Source of the DNA: Sarcocystis neurona
Taxonomy: Eukaryota; Apicomplexa; Conoidasida; Eucoccidiorida; Sarcocystidae
Assembly (NCBI GenBank): GCA_000727475.1
Contig: KL647308.1
Location: forward strand, 558,001 to 622,000
Length of the DNA stretch: 64,000 nucleotides
Direction: 5' to 3'
Part shown: positions 45,793 to 58,211 of the stretch, in pieces
How the letters are laid out: every line of letters starts with the position of its first letter
Numbering within the stretch: the stretch's first letter is position 1
Notes under the pieces: model-generated
The model's input: only the letters and a program-made list of their open reading frames with translations
The model's database searches: none
Told to the model about the DNA's origin: nothing
Program-made: the position numbers and the translations under genes

Positions 45793-48700
45793 ATGACAAC
45801 AGCAGGATATCCACCCCCTGCGTACGCAGGAACAGCGCCACCTCCTACCTATGGAGGGTACGGATATCCGCCACAAGCACCAGGCCCATACGGTCCTAGT
45901 GGATATGGGCAGCCTGCAGGAGTGCCTCCCGTGTATACGTGCAGCGCACCTGCGCAGCCGTACTACCAGCAGCAGCCGCAGCAGCCGATGGCGCCTACGT
46001 ATTACGTGAATACTCCTCCTCCTGCAGCTTACCCCTATGCGCAGCAAGAGGTTCCGATGAAACCAGAAGTGCTCGGAAAACATAGTGCTGTCCCTGGAGG
46101 TAAGCAGCGGATCGGGAAGTAACGTTGAGGATGCCTCAAGCGAGACTATTACAGCTGTCTCTAATATTTTATGTATAGATGGATGAGTTCAGGTATGTAT
46201 ATATCTCGAGAGAGAGAGAGAAACCCGTGTGTGGATACATGTGTCGCGTACGTAGAGTATGTCGGTTGATGGATGAGCTAGTATGCATGTATGTGTACAT
46301 ACACAAATACGTAGCTGTTGGGACATGTGCGCACCGGATGAACAAACCTGGTTTCATGTGTAACGTGAGCATGCTTCCATAGGGACACGGCGTGGGCAGC
46401 AGTTTCGAAAGGACGGGACACGTGTTCGAGTATTAGCAGTGGGTACCGCAGAAGAGCAGCAGTAGCTGCAGAGGTAGCAGCGGCACACTCGAACGCTAGA
46501 GAATCAGCTGCAGTAGCGGTCACACCAACACGCTCTACAGAAGCCGCGTAGGGTGGCAAGTTGTAGACACCATGAACGACTGATATACTAATGTTAGCCA
46601 CTGACAAGCATGCTGCCAGATGTGTGCCCCTGATTACCGACACGTACGTCTTCACCCACGTGTTTGATCCTGGCGTGCCTGATGTGCCGTGTATGGCGCG
46701 TGTAGCGTCGTTCAGTGGTACGTATAGTCCACCGTAGCATGCACCTGTACAAACCCGTTTGGAGGTACGCCTCCACCAGATTCACCCGCCTACTTGTCAA
46801 CCTCTCTATCTGTACAGAGATACACACGCATAGGTAGGGATCATCTCCACGAATCAACTGAATTACTCAGCATATTTATATGTGTGTCTATATATTCGTA
46901 TGTATATGATTGCTTTTTGTGCGGGACGTAGTAGACACAGAAGGCGTGGGATATGTGTGTTGTCGGTGTCTCCTGACTGCAGTAGCGTATGGGTGATCAC
47001 TACGCATATTTACATTTGAGAACCGCTTGCACCCGACTCAACGGAGCGAAAGAGATTCTCTTGATGCAGGGAGGTTAATATTTGACGAAGTGTAGGCCCA
47101 CAGAACTGGACTTGCAACGCCGCTCAACGTGTTCGTAGTGCGTGTCTGTCCTGTCCTCACATGTGTGTAATGGTCTCTCAAATACATACGGTGCGTGCTC
47201 TGTGGACACGCGCGAGCGTCAAAATGTTACTTGATGTGTTATACCTGCTCTTAACTGAACACCTGGTGAAGGCCCCTGTACGCGTCAGGATCTGGCCTGT
47301 CCCGTGTAGATTTTCCCGGCCATTCGTGCTGGAGCACTCCCCCCTTGTGCGGCAGGTTGACACAGGGCGGGCATGCCGTGGGAAGCAAGTTTTGTACACG
47401 GACAAGAAGTGGTCCGTGTGTGTGTATTACCGTGTGTATACGCTGCCCGCGCTTGTATCTGTCCGTGAATGAGGGGGAGGACTACACTCACTGTACACAG
47501 AGCGCGTGATGCACGTGTATGGATTCGCGAGGTTATCCGCGCGAAAATACGCGTGCGCGTAAGTGTCTACCTGTAGTTCGCCGCAAGTCTGTAGTTGTCT
47601 TCGAGTGTGTGTAGGTATACGTGCAGGTATGCTACAGACAGAGACAGCTAGAAAAAGTGCAGGCGGTGGGGGGGTGCGCGCGTCGTATGTGTGTGCACGT
47701 ACGTGTGTGTAGCTTCTGCAGAAAATACGTGTCTGCCGCGCTCTTTCTTGCGCTCTCTTTTCATACAGGGAGCTGTTTTGCGGGCGTCACCTGCCGTTTG
47801 GAGCGTGGGTGTAATACTTCACGTTCATTAGAGCTCCGCGATGACTCCGCATAGATGCATGCGCGTGTGGCATCTGCGGCCCGTTTCTGTCCGCAAGTGT
47901 GGCACAGGTGAATTCATACCCACCCACACACACACCTGTTTTCTACGAAGGGTCTGTATTTGCTTGTAGAGGTAGGTGTCGACGGGGGCATGCAGCTCAA
48001 GCGTATTGTGTGCGTTGGCCTGTCTGGAATGTTGTAGGAGTTACGGGCCAAGACGGCGCCGACTTGGAGGACGGGTCAATGAGTGGCAATGCAATAACTC
48101 CCGAAATCGACGTCAGCATCCGGCACGCGTTCGTCCGGAAGGTCTACTGTATCCTCTGCTTGCAACTTCTGGTAGGAGCAGAAGGTGGCGAAGCAGCAGC
48201 ATTCTCGGCAGCGGGAGTATTTGGACGGCCACTAACGCAGACACTCCGTGTCTTACTGTTTGGTGTTTCGTATTCATTACCAAATGGCTGTAATTATAGC
48301 AAGCAATCTGTTTACGGACTGCTGGTTCTACTGTTACAACTATGACTAGTCCGTTAAGTGCAGTTTCTTGGAGCGCCGAGCAGTTTTTCGAGCAGCACCA
48401 GTAGCAGCGCCAACAGACGGAGTACTGTTGTGGACAGCAACAGCGAAAGCGTTACCCGGTGGAGCGTCTGCAGGGACATGTCCCGCAGTGGCAACAGCGG
48501 CGGTCGCAGCCCGCGGACACCGCAGGAGGAGCAGCTTCTTTTGCTGCATGAGACCAACAAAGAGGACAGATCATTTAGGGGAAGCAGACCAAGCGGCAGC
48601 CAGGGCAGCAGCACAGATACTTACAAGGGCAGAGATAACACAGGACCGTCAGCAGCCGCTCCAGTAGCAGCAGTCAACGACGCGCAGCGGCAGCATCACC

Positions 48701-51700
48701 GAAGTCGAGCAACAATGGCAGCAGCAGCCAGTGATTGTCAGGGCGCCACTCGCAAGAGCAACGGGAGGGACGGCAATGCGGCTGCGGGCGAAAGCAGCGA
48801 CGCAGCAGGCGCTTTTGTTTTGCGGAAGTTGCACACGCAGTCGGGGCTGCAGGCAGCGTGCGGAAGTCCCTCAGTAGATTTAGCTGGTGGAGCTGCGCCA
48901 GTCCGCGCAGCGACTTTTTACTGTGACGTATACTGTACGAGAGTGTAGTGTCCAGTGCCTGCCGCCTACCGTGTCTGTGTGCGTTTACGTGGAAGCTTTA
49001 CGCGGTCGCAGGCTGCTCAGTTGTGCCGAGGGGCTGTTTTCAGCGTTTTGCTGCTGCTTCTGTGATTGTTACGTGCAGATGACGTTCGGATTGGCAACTA
49101 GCTTCTCTCTCTGCGCGCCGATGGCATCGTGGCTGGTGACGCATTGGTGGATTGCGCTAGTCGGCGGCATTGTTTCTCTCGTGTGCTCCATAGGTAGGGC
49201 AGCAGCAGCTCACGCAGCAGCTCCGTTTGCACAGCGTTAGCAGGAGAGTCGCCACGGCAGCGGGACACGCTCTACGGCGACAACAGAAATGCACCGGCTG
49301 CACGGCCTTGTACAGCTGTAGCAGCAAAGCATCCACAGCACCAGCAGGAGCAGTCCGGCATGACAGTGGTGTGCTCCCGCTCGCGGGTGATACGTGTGTC
49401 ACGATTTTGTATTGAGGCGCCGTGTGGTTACATATGCTTCCCGCGTATACATGCAGACTTCCACATATATATATATATATATATATCAGTGTACCCATCC
49501 ACATGTACGTATGTATATGTGTGTATCTGTGTATGTCTCATTTCTTCTCCAACCACTCATCTACACGTGTATCTCGCGCGGTGTCTGCGTCGCCCTTCCC
49601 CACTCTGCAAGCGTTCGTGCAGCCGTACAACGGCTGAATCATTTGGCGGCGGCCGTGTTTCTGCAAGGTTTTAGAAGCTGTGCCGCACGCGTGGATCTGC
49701 TGCTCCTGCCGCCACTGGCAGCTACGAGGCTTGCCCACGTTGTCCTTGTGCGCCTGCTCTACATTGGAAGCTGCGATTCTGGCTTGATGCGCAGTGTGTT
49801 AGTCATGTGGAGGGCTGCGTACGCATGTTGTCTAATGCTGTTATTACAGCTGTTCGCTGTATGCACCTGTGGTGTGCACTGCATGGATGAGTTTGGTACG
49901 CGTATCGACTGGTGTGCTCCTCTCTTTGTTTTGTTGACCTCCTGCCTGGTTGGTCTGCAGTCATTTCCTGTTTCCCGGCGATCGGAAGGCGATATCCTCT
50001 AAATTTCCTTCTCCTTACGGTGATCACCGCCGGGTTTGCAATGGTTGTCTGTCTGGGAGCAGCAACAACAAGCAGCTACGCCTTCTTCCTTGCATGTGGC
50101 ATCACAAGCGCAGTCGTCCTTGCTCTCACACTTTTCGCTATTCAGGTTAAATACGACTTCACCGGTAAGTTTCTTCTTCCACTCGGGAGCAAACACGTGG
50201 TACACAACCACGCAGGTGCACCTTCCTTTTAATCGAAAGTGGAAGGGTGTCTCACGTGTAGTTATTGAGGATTCCGTTGTTTGTGCACATTTGTACTTCC
50301 CAGTGCACATCCATATGTATATATATATATATATATTTATATATACACAAACGTTATGTTCAGACCGGTAGGAGGGTGGACGCCTGCGTCGTAGAGCGTG
50401 CAAGTGCAGGGGCGGAGTGTCACGGCAAGCTCAGCCACCGCTGCTTTCCAGCAGCTGCTGCAGCTGCCGCCGTAGGTGCCGGTGGAACTGGCGCTCCTTG
50501 TAAGAAATGTGTGCTGTTGGGCGTGGTGTATGGCTGTCGAAGGGAAACTTGATGTGTTGACGGGACGATCGTACTACACCGTACGACGGCACGATAATTA
50601 GAACTGCAGGAGGGTGATATTGCATTTGTAGATGCAATAGAAGTACTCGTGGCGGACATACGTATTCGGCTGAAGTGTTTCCTGTCGTTTGATTAGACTT
50701 CAAACAAATGCCGTGCGTGTATTTTGTACCCGTAGCATTGCTCCGTGACTATGGAAGAGATGGTTGGTTGTCCGTTATTGAAATACTGCCTACCTATCGC
50801 CTGCCGCCGTTCCCGCCTATGATGTGTAATTTTATGATGTGCCAGTGCAAGTGCGACTGCCGCTGCTCGTGTCTGGCGGTGGGGTCTAGGTGACGCGTTC
50901 TCTGCTGAGATAACGCGGCCGAGAGTGACTCGCGTTGTTTTGAACTCCATCATGATTTCCGGGAATGGCCAAAAGTACGAGAGTCGACAACAGGGGGTTT
51001 AAAAGAGCACTTATATGGTAAAAGCACGGTGTGCAGTACATGCCTGTGCGGAGGTGTTTCCTGCGGTGGATCGGCCGCGGTGCTGCTAATGCTACTGTTG
51101 CTACTGTCGAGACTGCTGTTGCTTCGTGCGTTCAGGCTGGGGCCCGTATTTATTGGTGGCGATTGTTGTCCTGTGCCTCTTCGGAATTCTCTGCGCTTTC
51201 TTCCGCTCTAGAGTAGCTGCATGCGCCTATGCAGGTATAAGTGCGATCGTCATCAGCTTTCTGCTCGTCTACGACACACAGGTGAGAAATGATTGCCTAT
51301 GCGCTCTGGCAGTGGTGCTGCAGGAGAGAAGTTGATCTAGTGTTTCGCCGTGGCTGCGTAGAGTGCCGCTGAAAGCTTTCGTCTGAAGCCGGCATATTTT
51401 CCACATGCCGGCTGAGGCCATGTCGGACTCACGTGCTAGTATACGTGAAGCTTAATATATGTGTATATGTAGGCACACTGCATACCTCTGGAGAAATCTG
51501 CGTGCCATATTTTTGCATATGCTGGAAGCCAGGAAGCAAAGTGGGCACACGCCTGTTTATGGGACTCGGTCAGCGTGAGGCGAGTTGTACGTAGAAAAGC
51601 CAGCACTGGAAGGTTGCTGTTTTTCTTGGTACGTCTGCGGACTGTTGTGTGGACGGCCGTACGTGCACCTGTGTGATAGGTACACGTTTGTGGTCCCACG

Positions 51701-52204
51701 TGCAATCTACATTCGCAGCAACTACAAAACCGTACGGTGGTGTCTGTATACGCAGAGGGAGGCCGCGTACTGTGCGAGATGCAGGCACGTAGCCATAATA
51801 TTGATTGATACATGTGTCTACGTGTATGCGTGTATTTTCTTGCACCATTTTCCGTACCCGTTGCGTCGGGTTACCACCGTATTCTGGGTGACGCCTGTCG
51901 TCATTACGTGTGTAGCCCCCACTTGCTGAGCCGTTAGACGACTGCTTTATATATCTGGGTGCGCATGTGTATATATATATATATATGTGTATGCACCCAT
52001 GTTCGTAGACGGTTGATTAGATCCACGCGAATTCTCCCCATGTGTGCACACGCGTGTGTTGTGTGTTTGTTTCAGCAAGTCGTTGGCGGCAAACATCGCA
52101 AATACCAGTACTCGGTCGACGACTACATCTTTGCGGCGTTGACGCTGTATTTGGACATTGTGACTCTATTCATGGATATTCTGACGCTTATTGAGAATGC
52201 ATAG
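45793..52204 (+). CDS. Bax-inhibitor-1/Lifeguard (TMBIM) family membrane protein, 6 exons
   Basis: Exons 45793-46099, 48038-48171, 49079-49193, 49961-50164, 51136-51281 and 52076-52204 join in phase (1, 0, 1, 1, 0) into 344 residues. Residues 1-102 form a soluble Pro/Tyr/Gly/Gln-rich head (GYPPPAYAG, PYYQQQPQQP), as in metazoan and plant Lifeguard proteins. The family domain begins with VSIRHAFVRKVYCILCLQLL at residue about 128. Exon 3 adds WLVTHWWIALVGGIVSLVC; exon 4 RYPLNFLLLTVITAGF and a further membrane helix ending at VKYDFTG; exon 5 YLLVAIVVLCLFGIL, a cytoplasmic turn and then SFLLVYDTQ; exon 6 GGKHRKYQYSVDDYIFAALT and YLDIVTLFMDIL. The diagnostic YDTQ, GGKH and DDYIFAA signatures are all present. 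The family has six or seven membrane helices in ER, Golgi or other endomembranes, and members modulate calcium leak and cell death. The substrate here cannot be read from sequence. The ATG at 45793 is followed directly by the typical head. The gene looks complete and intact. Confidence 0.93.
49465..49486. repeat. (AT)11 in TMBIM intron 3
   Basis: A pure AT dinucleotide run between the exons ending at 49193 and starting at 49961. Confidence 0.9.
50318..50345. repeat. Interrupted (TA)n in TMBIM intron 4
   Basis: An AT-dinucleotide tract broken once by TTT, between the exons ending at 50164 and starting at 51136. Confidence 0.85.
51970..51986. repeat. (TA)8 in TMBIM intron 5
   Basis: A TA run about 90 bases before the last-exon acceptor (TTTGTTTCAG at 52066-52075). 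Confidence 0.9.
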
Positions 52205-53423
52205 TAGTTGCACGCAGTTCGGTGCCCTCAGCTTCGGTCTTCGGGTCTTCCAAGGGGGCGACAGCAGTCGGCGCTTTGAGTGTCTCTGTAGGCACGTGCA
52301 GTGCGTTCCGGGCTATTTTTTTGACCGCGAAACCGTCGTCTTCTGCTGCAGCTGAGTGAGACGCTGTCGAGTTCCACTTATCCGACGGTAAACAGTTGTG
52401 TTGACATTGCCATGTTGATGGTGGTTCGTGGGTTGGAACGGATATTCGTGCAACAAGGGACGCAGCTATGTGCTCCTCTTGTTCGGTCATATTATCACCA
52501 GCTGGAACTGTCAAAATATACATATGTTAGCCTCGCCACCGGCGTGGTTTGACGGAATGACTTTTCCAGCCGCAGTTAGGGGAACCCTTTTGCTGCGGTC
52601 GCATCCGGGACTTAGGTGGACGCGTGTGGGGCCCAGCCGGTACCTCGACTGGCAAAGAGGGCGTACACGTGACAACAAGCACGGTAACTGCAGGTGACAG
52701 CAGCAGGACAGACGCTGTATTTGTGTCAGCAACTCGGTACAGTAGACGTGGAGGCTGAATACAATGATGACACGCCAAAGCCGATACCAATGACGCTAGC
52801 AGGCGGGATATCCGCAGCTGCGGTGAAGCGATGCCTGTCAAAGAGCAAACGTGTGCTAGCTTTTTTCTAGAATTTTTCTCGACTCGAAGGTTGGTTTCGT
52901 TTCGCAGTGCATAGAGAAATCTTTTCTCTGTACGTTAGGAGCGAAATCAACCTGCTGCCGGCGGCAGTCGTCGACGACAGCGGTGAGAGAGCACCGATGC
53001 AGTTACAGCGGTGAGAAAGACACGCAGCACCAGGATCAGCCGGGAGAAACGGACGCAGCAGCAAGCACACCGCACAGAGCGGCAGACGGGCAGCAACAGG
53101 AGAAAGGACGCCGCGCAGCGACAGTAGCAGCAGATGTAGTAGCAGCAACAGTGGAAACCCTTGCCAAAACGTCGAAGCACGTAAACAGACGAGCAAGGAA
53201 TTCTTTGGAGACATCGTGTTGATCGTAGTTGCGATTCGAAGATGAGGGTTGCCTGCCTTCGCCGAACCGAGATACTAGGCCGGTGCTCCTCGGAAAAGTC
53301 ATTGACCCGTGTAGCACACGTGGCATGGACCGGATTTCTCAAAAGGAAACACGATGGGGCCGTCTCAATACCGGTTGTGCGCTGGCCATCATATACCCGC
53401 CTGAGGCTATGGAGACAATATAG

Positions 53424-53444
53424 ATATATATATATATATATATA
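53424..53444. repeat. (TA)n microsatellite, intergenic
   Basis: A TA run of about ten units. Confidence 0.9.
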
Positions 53445-54768
53445 AATGTGTATATATACATACATCGTTAATACGTGGCTCAGTCTTATTCAACTGTGGA
53501 TCAGGATTGCTCGTTTCGCTTGCAGGGGCGCGTCGAGACGAGATTCGTGTCTTCATCGGGGTGCAAGCGGAGCAATGTTGTTCGTCAGCAACGCATAGAT
53601 GCCAGAGGGACAGGATTTACCAGCGCATGTGTATCTCACCCTCACATGCGTGTTACCAGGTCGAGGATGTCCTTTTAGGTAGTTACTTGTCCACGCACGT
53701 GATCTGCGTACGCATCAGATGCGTACGTGAACATGAGCAGGGAGGTAGTACATCTGTTAAGTACTGTTTAGGCTCGTTCCGGTATAGTGTATCCTCCGCA
53801 GACAGTCATATCCGTGCCTTCCGTCCGTAGGCATTTTGTGGGGCCCCCTGGGGAGCATTCCACACACCAAACGGAAATCGTGGGTTATAAAGAATCGTTG
53901 TGGGACTTGCCGTAACAGACTACGGCCCTGTGTGGGCAGCATTGTGAGCCGTAGTTTCAGTCCAGCGAAGTGTGTGAGTGGCCTACTACGTCCACTGTAG
54001 CCAGGCAACAGTCTATCAACCTCTGCATTCCGTCATTTTGCGCACACTGTTCTTTCGCGGACGCTTGTTTTCGGCTCGTGTAATATTTTGATGAGCACTC
54101 ATGGTGAAATGCGTAGCAATTTGGACTGGAGTGCGTTTCACCGCCAGGGGCGGTTTGCTGTCGTTCGGTAGTGGACAGCATGCCTGCTCTGACACGTGTT
54201 CCGTCGTTACGCGCGCGGACATTTAATGCCGGCTGTTCGTTTGCTTATCAACAATGGGTATGCGTTCTTGTATGTGTGAACCTCGACTAACTAACGAGTG
54301 GTAGACACCAATCTATCTGGTCTCGGTTGCGGCAGCATACGCGGGCAGTCGAGGTCGGCGAAGGTGCTAGCGCTTCCGGATGTGTCTACCGTCTCTGCAG
54401 GAAATGTACTCTATGAGCGGGACAGACGCCGTTCCGTACTGAGAGATCAGGAAGCGATTCTGTCTGCCGGGCGTTCCGTGTGTGGATACCTGTAGAGCAG
54501 CACTTTCTGTACCATGGAAGGATAAAGACCTCCGTAGCGGTGTACCGTTCGTACGTCATCTCGGTTTCCTTTTGGAACATGTGTTACGCTACGTCTGTTT
54601 ACCTCGGGTGAAACGTCCCACGTGTAAAGTCGGTGGTGGTACGTACGCTTGATGCAAGGCGGGGCCGTATCGTGTGTAGGGCAGTCGTCCACGCCGTCCA
54701 GATTCTACGTAAACTCAACTGTCAGCCCGTGCGCGCAAGAGGAGTCTTCAGCATCTATGTATATACAC

Positions 54769-54782
54769 ATATATATATATAT
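54769..54782. repeat. (AT)7 microsatellite, intergenic
   Basis: A short pure AT run. Confidence 0.85.
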
Positions 54783-57700
54783 GTTGCAGATCAGTGTCAG
54801 AAGATTGCATACACTATAAGAGAAAAATCGTGCACTTGCAACAATTTCAGCCATCGTGTTTATGCACGCGTAGATACAAACACGTACGCTACTATGTACA
54901 GGGTAAATAGAGCTAGAAAACCAGTCTTACGGTATGATAACCGCGTGTGGGGCATGCAGCCAGAGAGAGTACGACAGCAAAGTTTATATATTGAAAGTGC
55001 TTCACGCGCAGGCCGCGTGTTCGCGAACCACATTTCTCTGCATCAGTTGCAACTGAAAAAGCTATCTTGATTCTCCCAAAGCTTCCTTCAGAGTTCGCAC
55101 GGAATTGAGAACAGAAGTATACTCGAGGCGTTGTTGCAAGCGCTTTCGAACGAACGGACCAGAGGAAACCTGTGAGCGTAGGTATGTGTAAGCTTTGACC
55201 AGTGCGCAGGAGCATTACTTGTCGCACGAGGAAGGTTTTATTTGTATTCACACATGCACACAAAGATTATTGCATCCTTGAGGTGCACCCAAGCAATTTA
55301 ATGTGGAAGCTGAAACAACATTGTCACTACTGTCCAGCTACAACGCTGGATATCTCCATTTTGATAATTCCAGAATGGGTACAGCGCAGAACGGTGTGTG
55401 TTTCTTTCTCTTTGCCAGCCTCAGACTGAGCAGTGACATTACGAGGCACAGTTGAGAGGTGTTGAAGCGAATGAAAGCTGTGGGTAGTTCTTGCAGATAC
55501 TGGTGTAAACGTGCAAGTTAGCTGTATTCTAAGCTTGTCGTCAGTAACAGCGACGCAGACGTGCTGGAGTGGCATACTCTCAGTGCGCGAAGCGGCTGCG
55601 TTGCAGGGACGGTGGCTAAACAAATGCCAGCTCCTGGAAGTGTACAAGTTGACACTTGTACACATGTGATCGGCATCTTCACGGGCAAAACTGCCAACTT
55701 GCACGAACGAGCAGGAGGGAAGCCCACCTGATCGAGGCTGCTTTACCGAGGCTGTCAACGCGCTTGTCTATCACTTCTGTTGAAGTCGCGTGCCGCAGGC
55801 TAAATGTGATGCAGACGACGAGAAGGAGAAGAAGACAACGGTGCATGTGAGGGGAAAAAGACGGCGATGGTAATGATAATGAAAACTGATGACGACTACA
55901 GCGGCACACTGGTGGACAACAATGATAATGCACAAGATAATCGTATTGCACATGGTGGTGGCGATGGCTGACTCTGTGTACTTTACTGCGACGATGGGAG
56001 CACGTGTAATACAACGCGAACTACTAGCCAGCGCTACGAAGGCATCAAAACCACTTGTCACGGGGAACCGCTGTAGCTAAGCGCTCTTATATCAGTAATG
56101 TTGGCAGCTACTCAATGAGCACTCGCGGCTATTTTCCTCCCCGTATGCACTATCACTATGTAGACACTTGGCCTGAGAGAATGCGGCACACTTTAACAAG
56201 GCTACATTTACGTGAGCGCATACATATATATACCAGTGTTGAGGTGCCGGCTCTGGACCGCCGGATGCCTTCTTGGGCCCCTAAGGTGATCTTGCTGCCT
56301 TAAACAGAGGCGGGGAAGTCTTCAACCATCTGTCACGGGCGGCGTTCACTGTAAAAATTTTTGCAGATACAGCATGCAAAGTGGCCGCAGCGATGAACTC
56401 GTCATTTTTTGCGTTAAAGGTCGGTTAACAGAGGGCACGAAAACAGCTAACCTTGCACTGAGACACTGTTGCAATCTGGTTTGCTCAGTGGATGCTTTGC
56501 TCCAACCACCGCGACTTATCCACAACCAGTCTTGAAGGAGTGTTCTCCTCCCACCGTCTGACCGTGCTGCTAGCTCTTGCATGCCGTGTAGGCACCACGT
56601 GGAAGGAATTTCACTGGTAAGGTTATTTTCCACACGAAGACGCTAGATTTGGTTCATCAGCCGTTGGCTGCATTCGACGCATGTTGAAAGCATTTCATGT
56701 TTCTTCTTTCTGTCTTGTCCCAGTGCTTCTGAATAGTAGACACGTGTACACGTATACGTAACGGGCGGTGTCCAGGTATACATGTGTATTTGTGTGCATG
56801 CTGTCCTCAATGTTTAACGAAGTAGATATTCGGCCATATATGCAGCGCCGGTGCCGGACGATACTTTTACGCCTTAACGGGGTCTGCGGCGACATGCCTC
56901 TGCGTGCGGAGAAATGAATGTTTACATCTCCAGTGGAACCCCCAGTGAACAACGGTGTGTCACCATCTCAATTTCACGCAGAGAAAGCGTGCGCATTACA
57001 GTGTTACACGGACCACGCGAGGCCAGCATTGAATCGATCTCTCCTCTTCCATGTGCCACTGTGAATTGGTCGTATTTTCGTGTACGAGACCACGGTACTG
57101 TGAAACTCTTCTTTGGCAGTCACCCGTAATAGTGTGTCACAATTAGATCATCACATTGTTGCGAATCCCCTTTAAATCGTCTGCCCTTCCTGTTCGACAG
57201 AGACCTAGTGAATACTTCGTTATTTTTCTGCGTCACGCCTCTACTGGTGTTTACCGTTTTCCACAGTTTTCCTATTTTGTACAACATGAAGACGATCACG
57301 CGTTCCAAATGTCACTTTAATCCTTCCTACGATTCATAATTATCTATAGGGTGTTTCTTTACTGTGTGCGTACACTGCGTTCTTCGCATACAGTCCTTAC
57401 ACAAAGTTCCTTGCCCTGTCCCGCTAACGACGCGCGGCTACCACGTCTTCCCCTGCGTGTCAATATTGCAGCAAAAACGTAGGCGTCTCAGATGTTACGT
57501 CCTGTGACGGACATCGCAAGAATTGCGCGTATGTGTCCGTACCCGTATAGGAGTATTGCATATCATTTTGACACTTGAGTGGCACTTACATTGCCTCGCC
57601 TGTCGCATACTCCATCTCGCGTATGTCAATATACCTGTATTATTACGAACACGACAGATGCCTCGTGCGGGGGATTTTCAGCCACATAGAAACAACATGG

Positions 57701-58211
57701 GATCAACAAGTAGGAAACATGGTGCTCATCCCTTGTTCGTCGGCTGCTTCGAGCGTCCAGGTGTAGTTCAGCGTGATTCGCGTTGCTTCCTTCAGCGTGA
57801 TTGACGTCGTCTTGAATGAAACCTTAGTGAAAAATATTGTATGGCTCTACGCGAAATTGGCGTATACAGCTGTTCTGGAAGCCTATGAATTGCGGACGTG
57901 CTTGCACGTAGTCGCCTTGAGTATTCAAACTGCTTTCCATCTACAGAAGAACACAAAAGTATTCTTTCTTCTGTGCCTATGTCCGTGGAAGTGTGCAGCA
58001 CGCACGTTGAGAAATTTCAACTTGCCTGCGGTGCTGTGTCTGCCGACACTTGGTCAACTGATGGTAAAACGGATTTTCTGCGGCACCGGTCAGCTTCTGG
58101 AATGCATAACCCGCAACTGGGAGGAATTTCGGAACGCCTTGAGTAGATAGGTCGGCCGGCCACCACAAAAGGCCTCATAGATACAAACATTCAAGCACAG
58201 CGACTTCGACG

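Larger units (their letters stand above)
52205..58211. other. Long region with no recognised gene
   Basis: Six kilobases hold only scattered frames below 150 codons. The longest are 55327-55758 (-, 143 codons) and 57773-58150 (+, 125 codons, opening with GTG, with a mildly hydrophobic sequence). Neither has a motif, and lengths like these are expected by chance. Purine-rich patches with CAG triplets occur near 52980-53170. (TA)n tracts are listed separately. It may include 3' and 5' untranslated sequence of the flanking genes. Confidence 0.5.
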
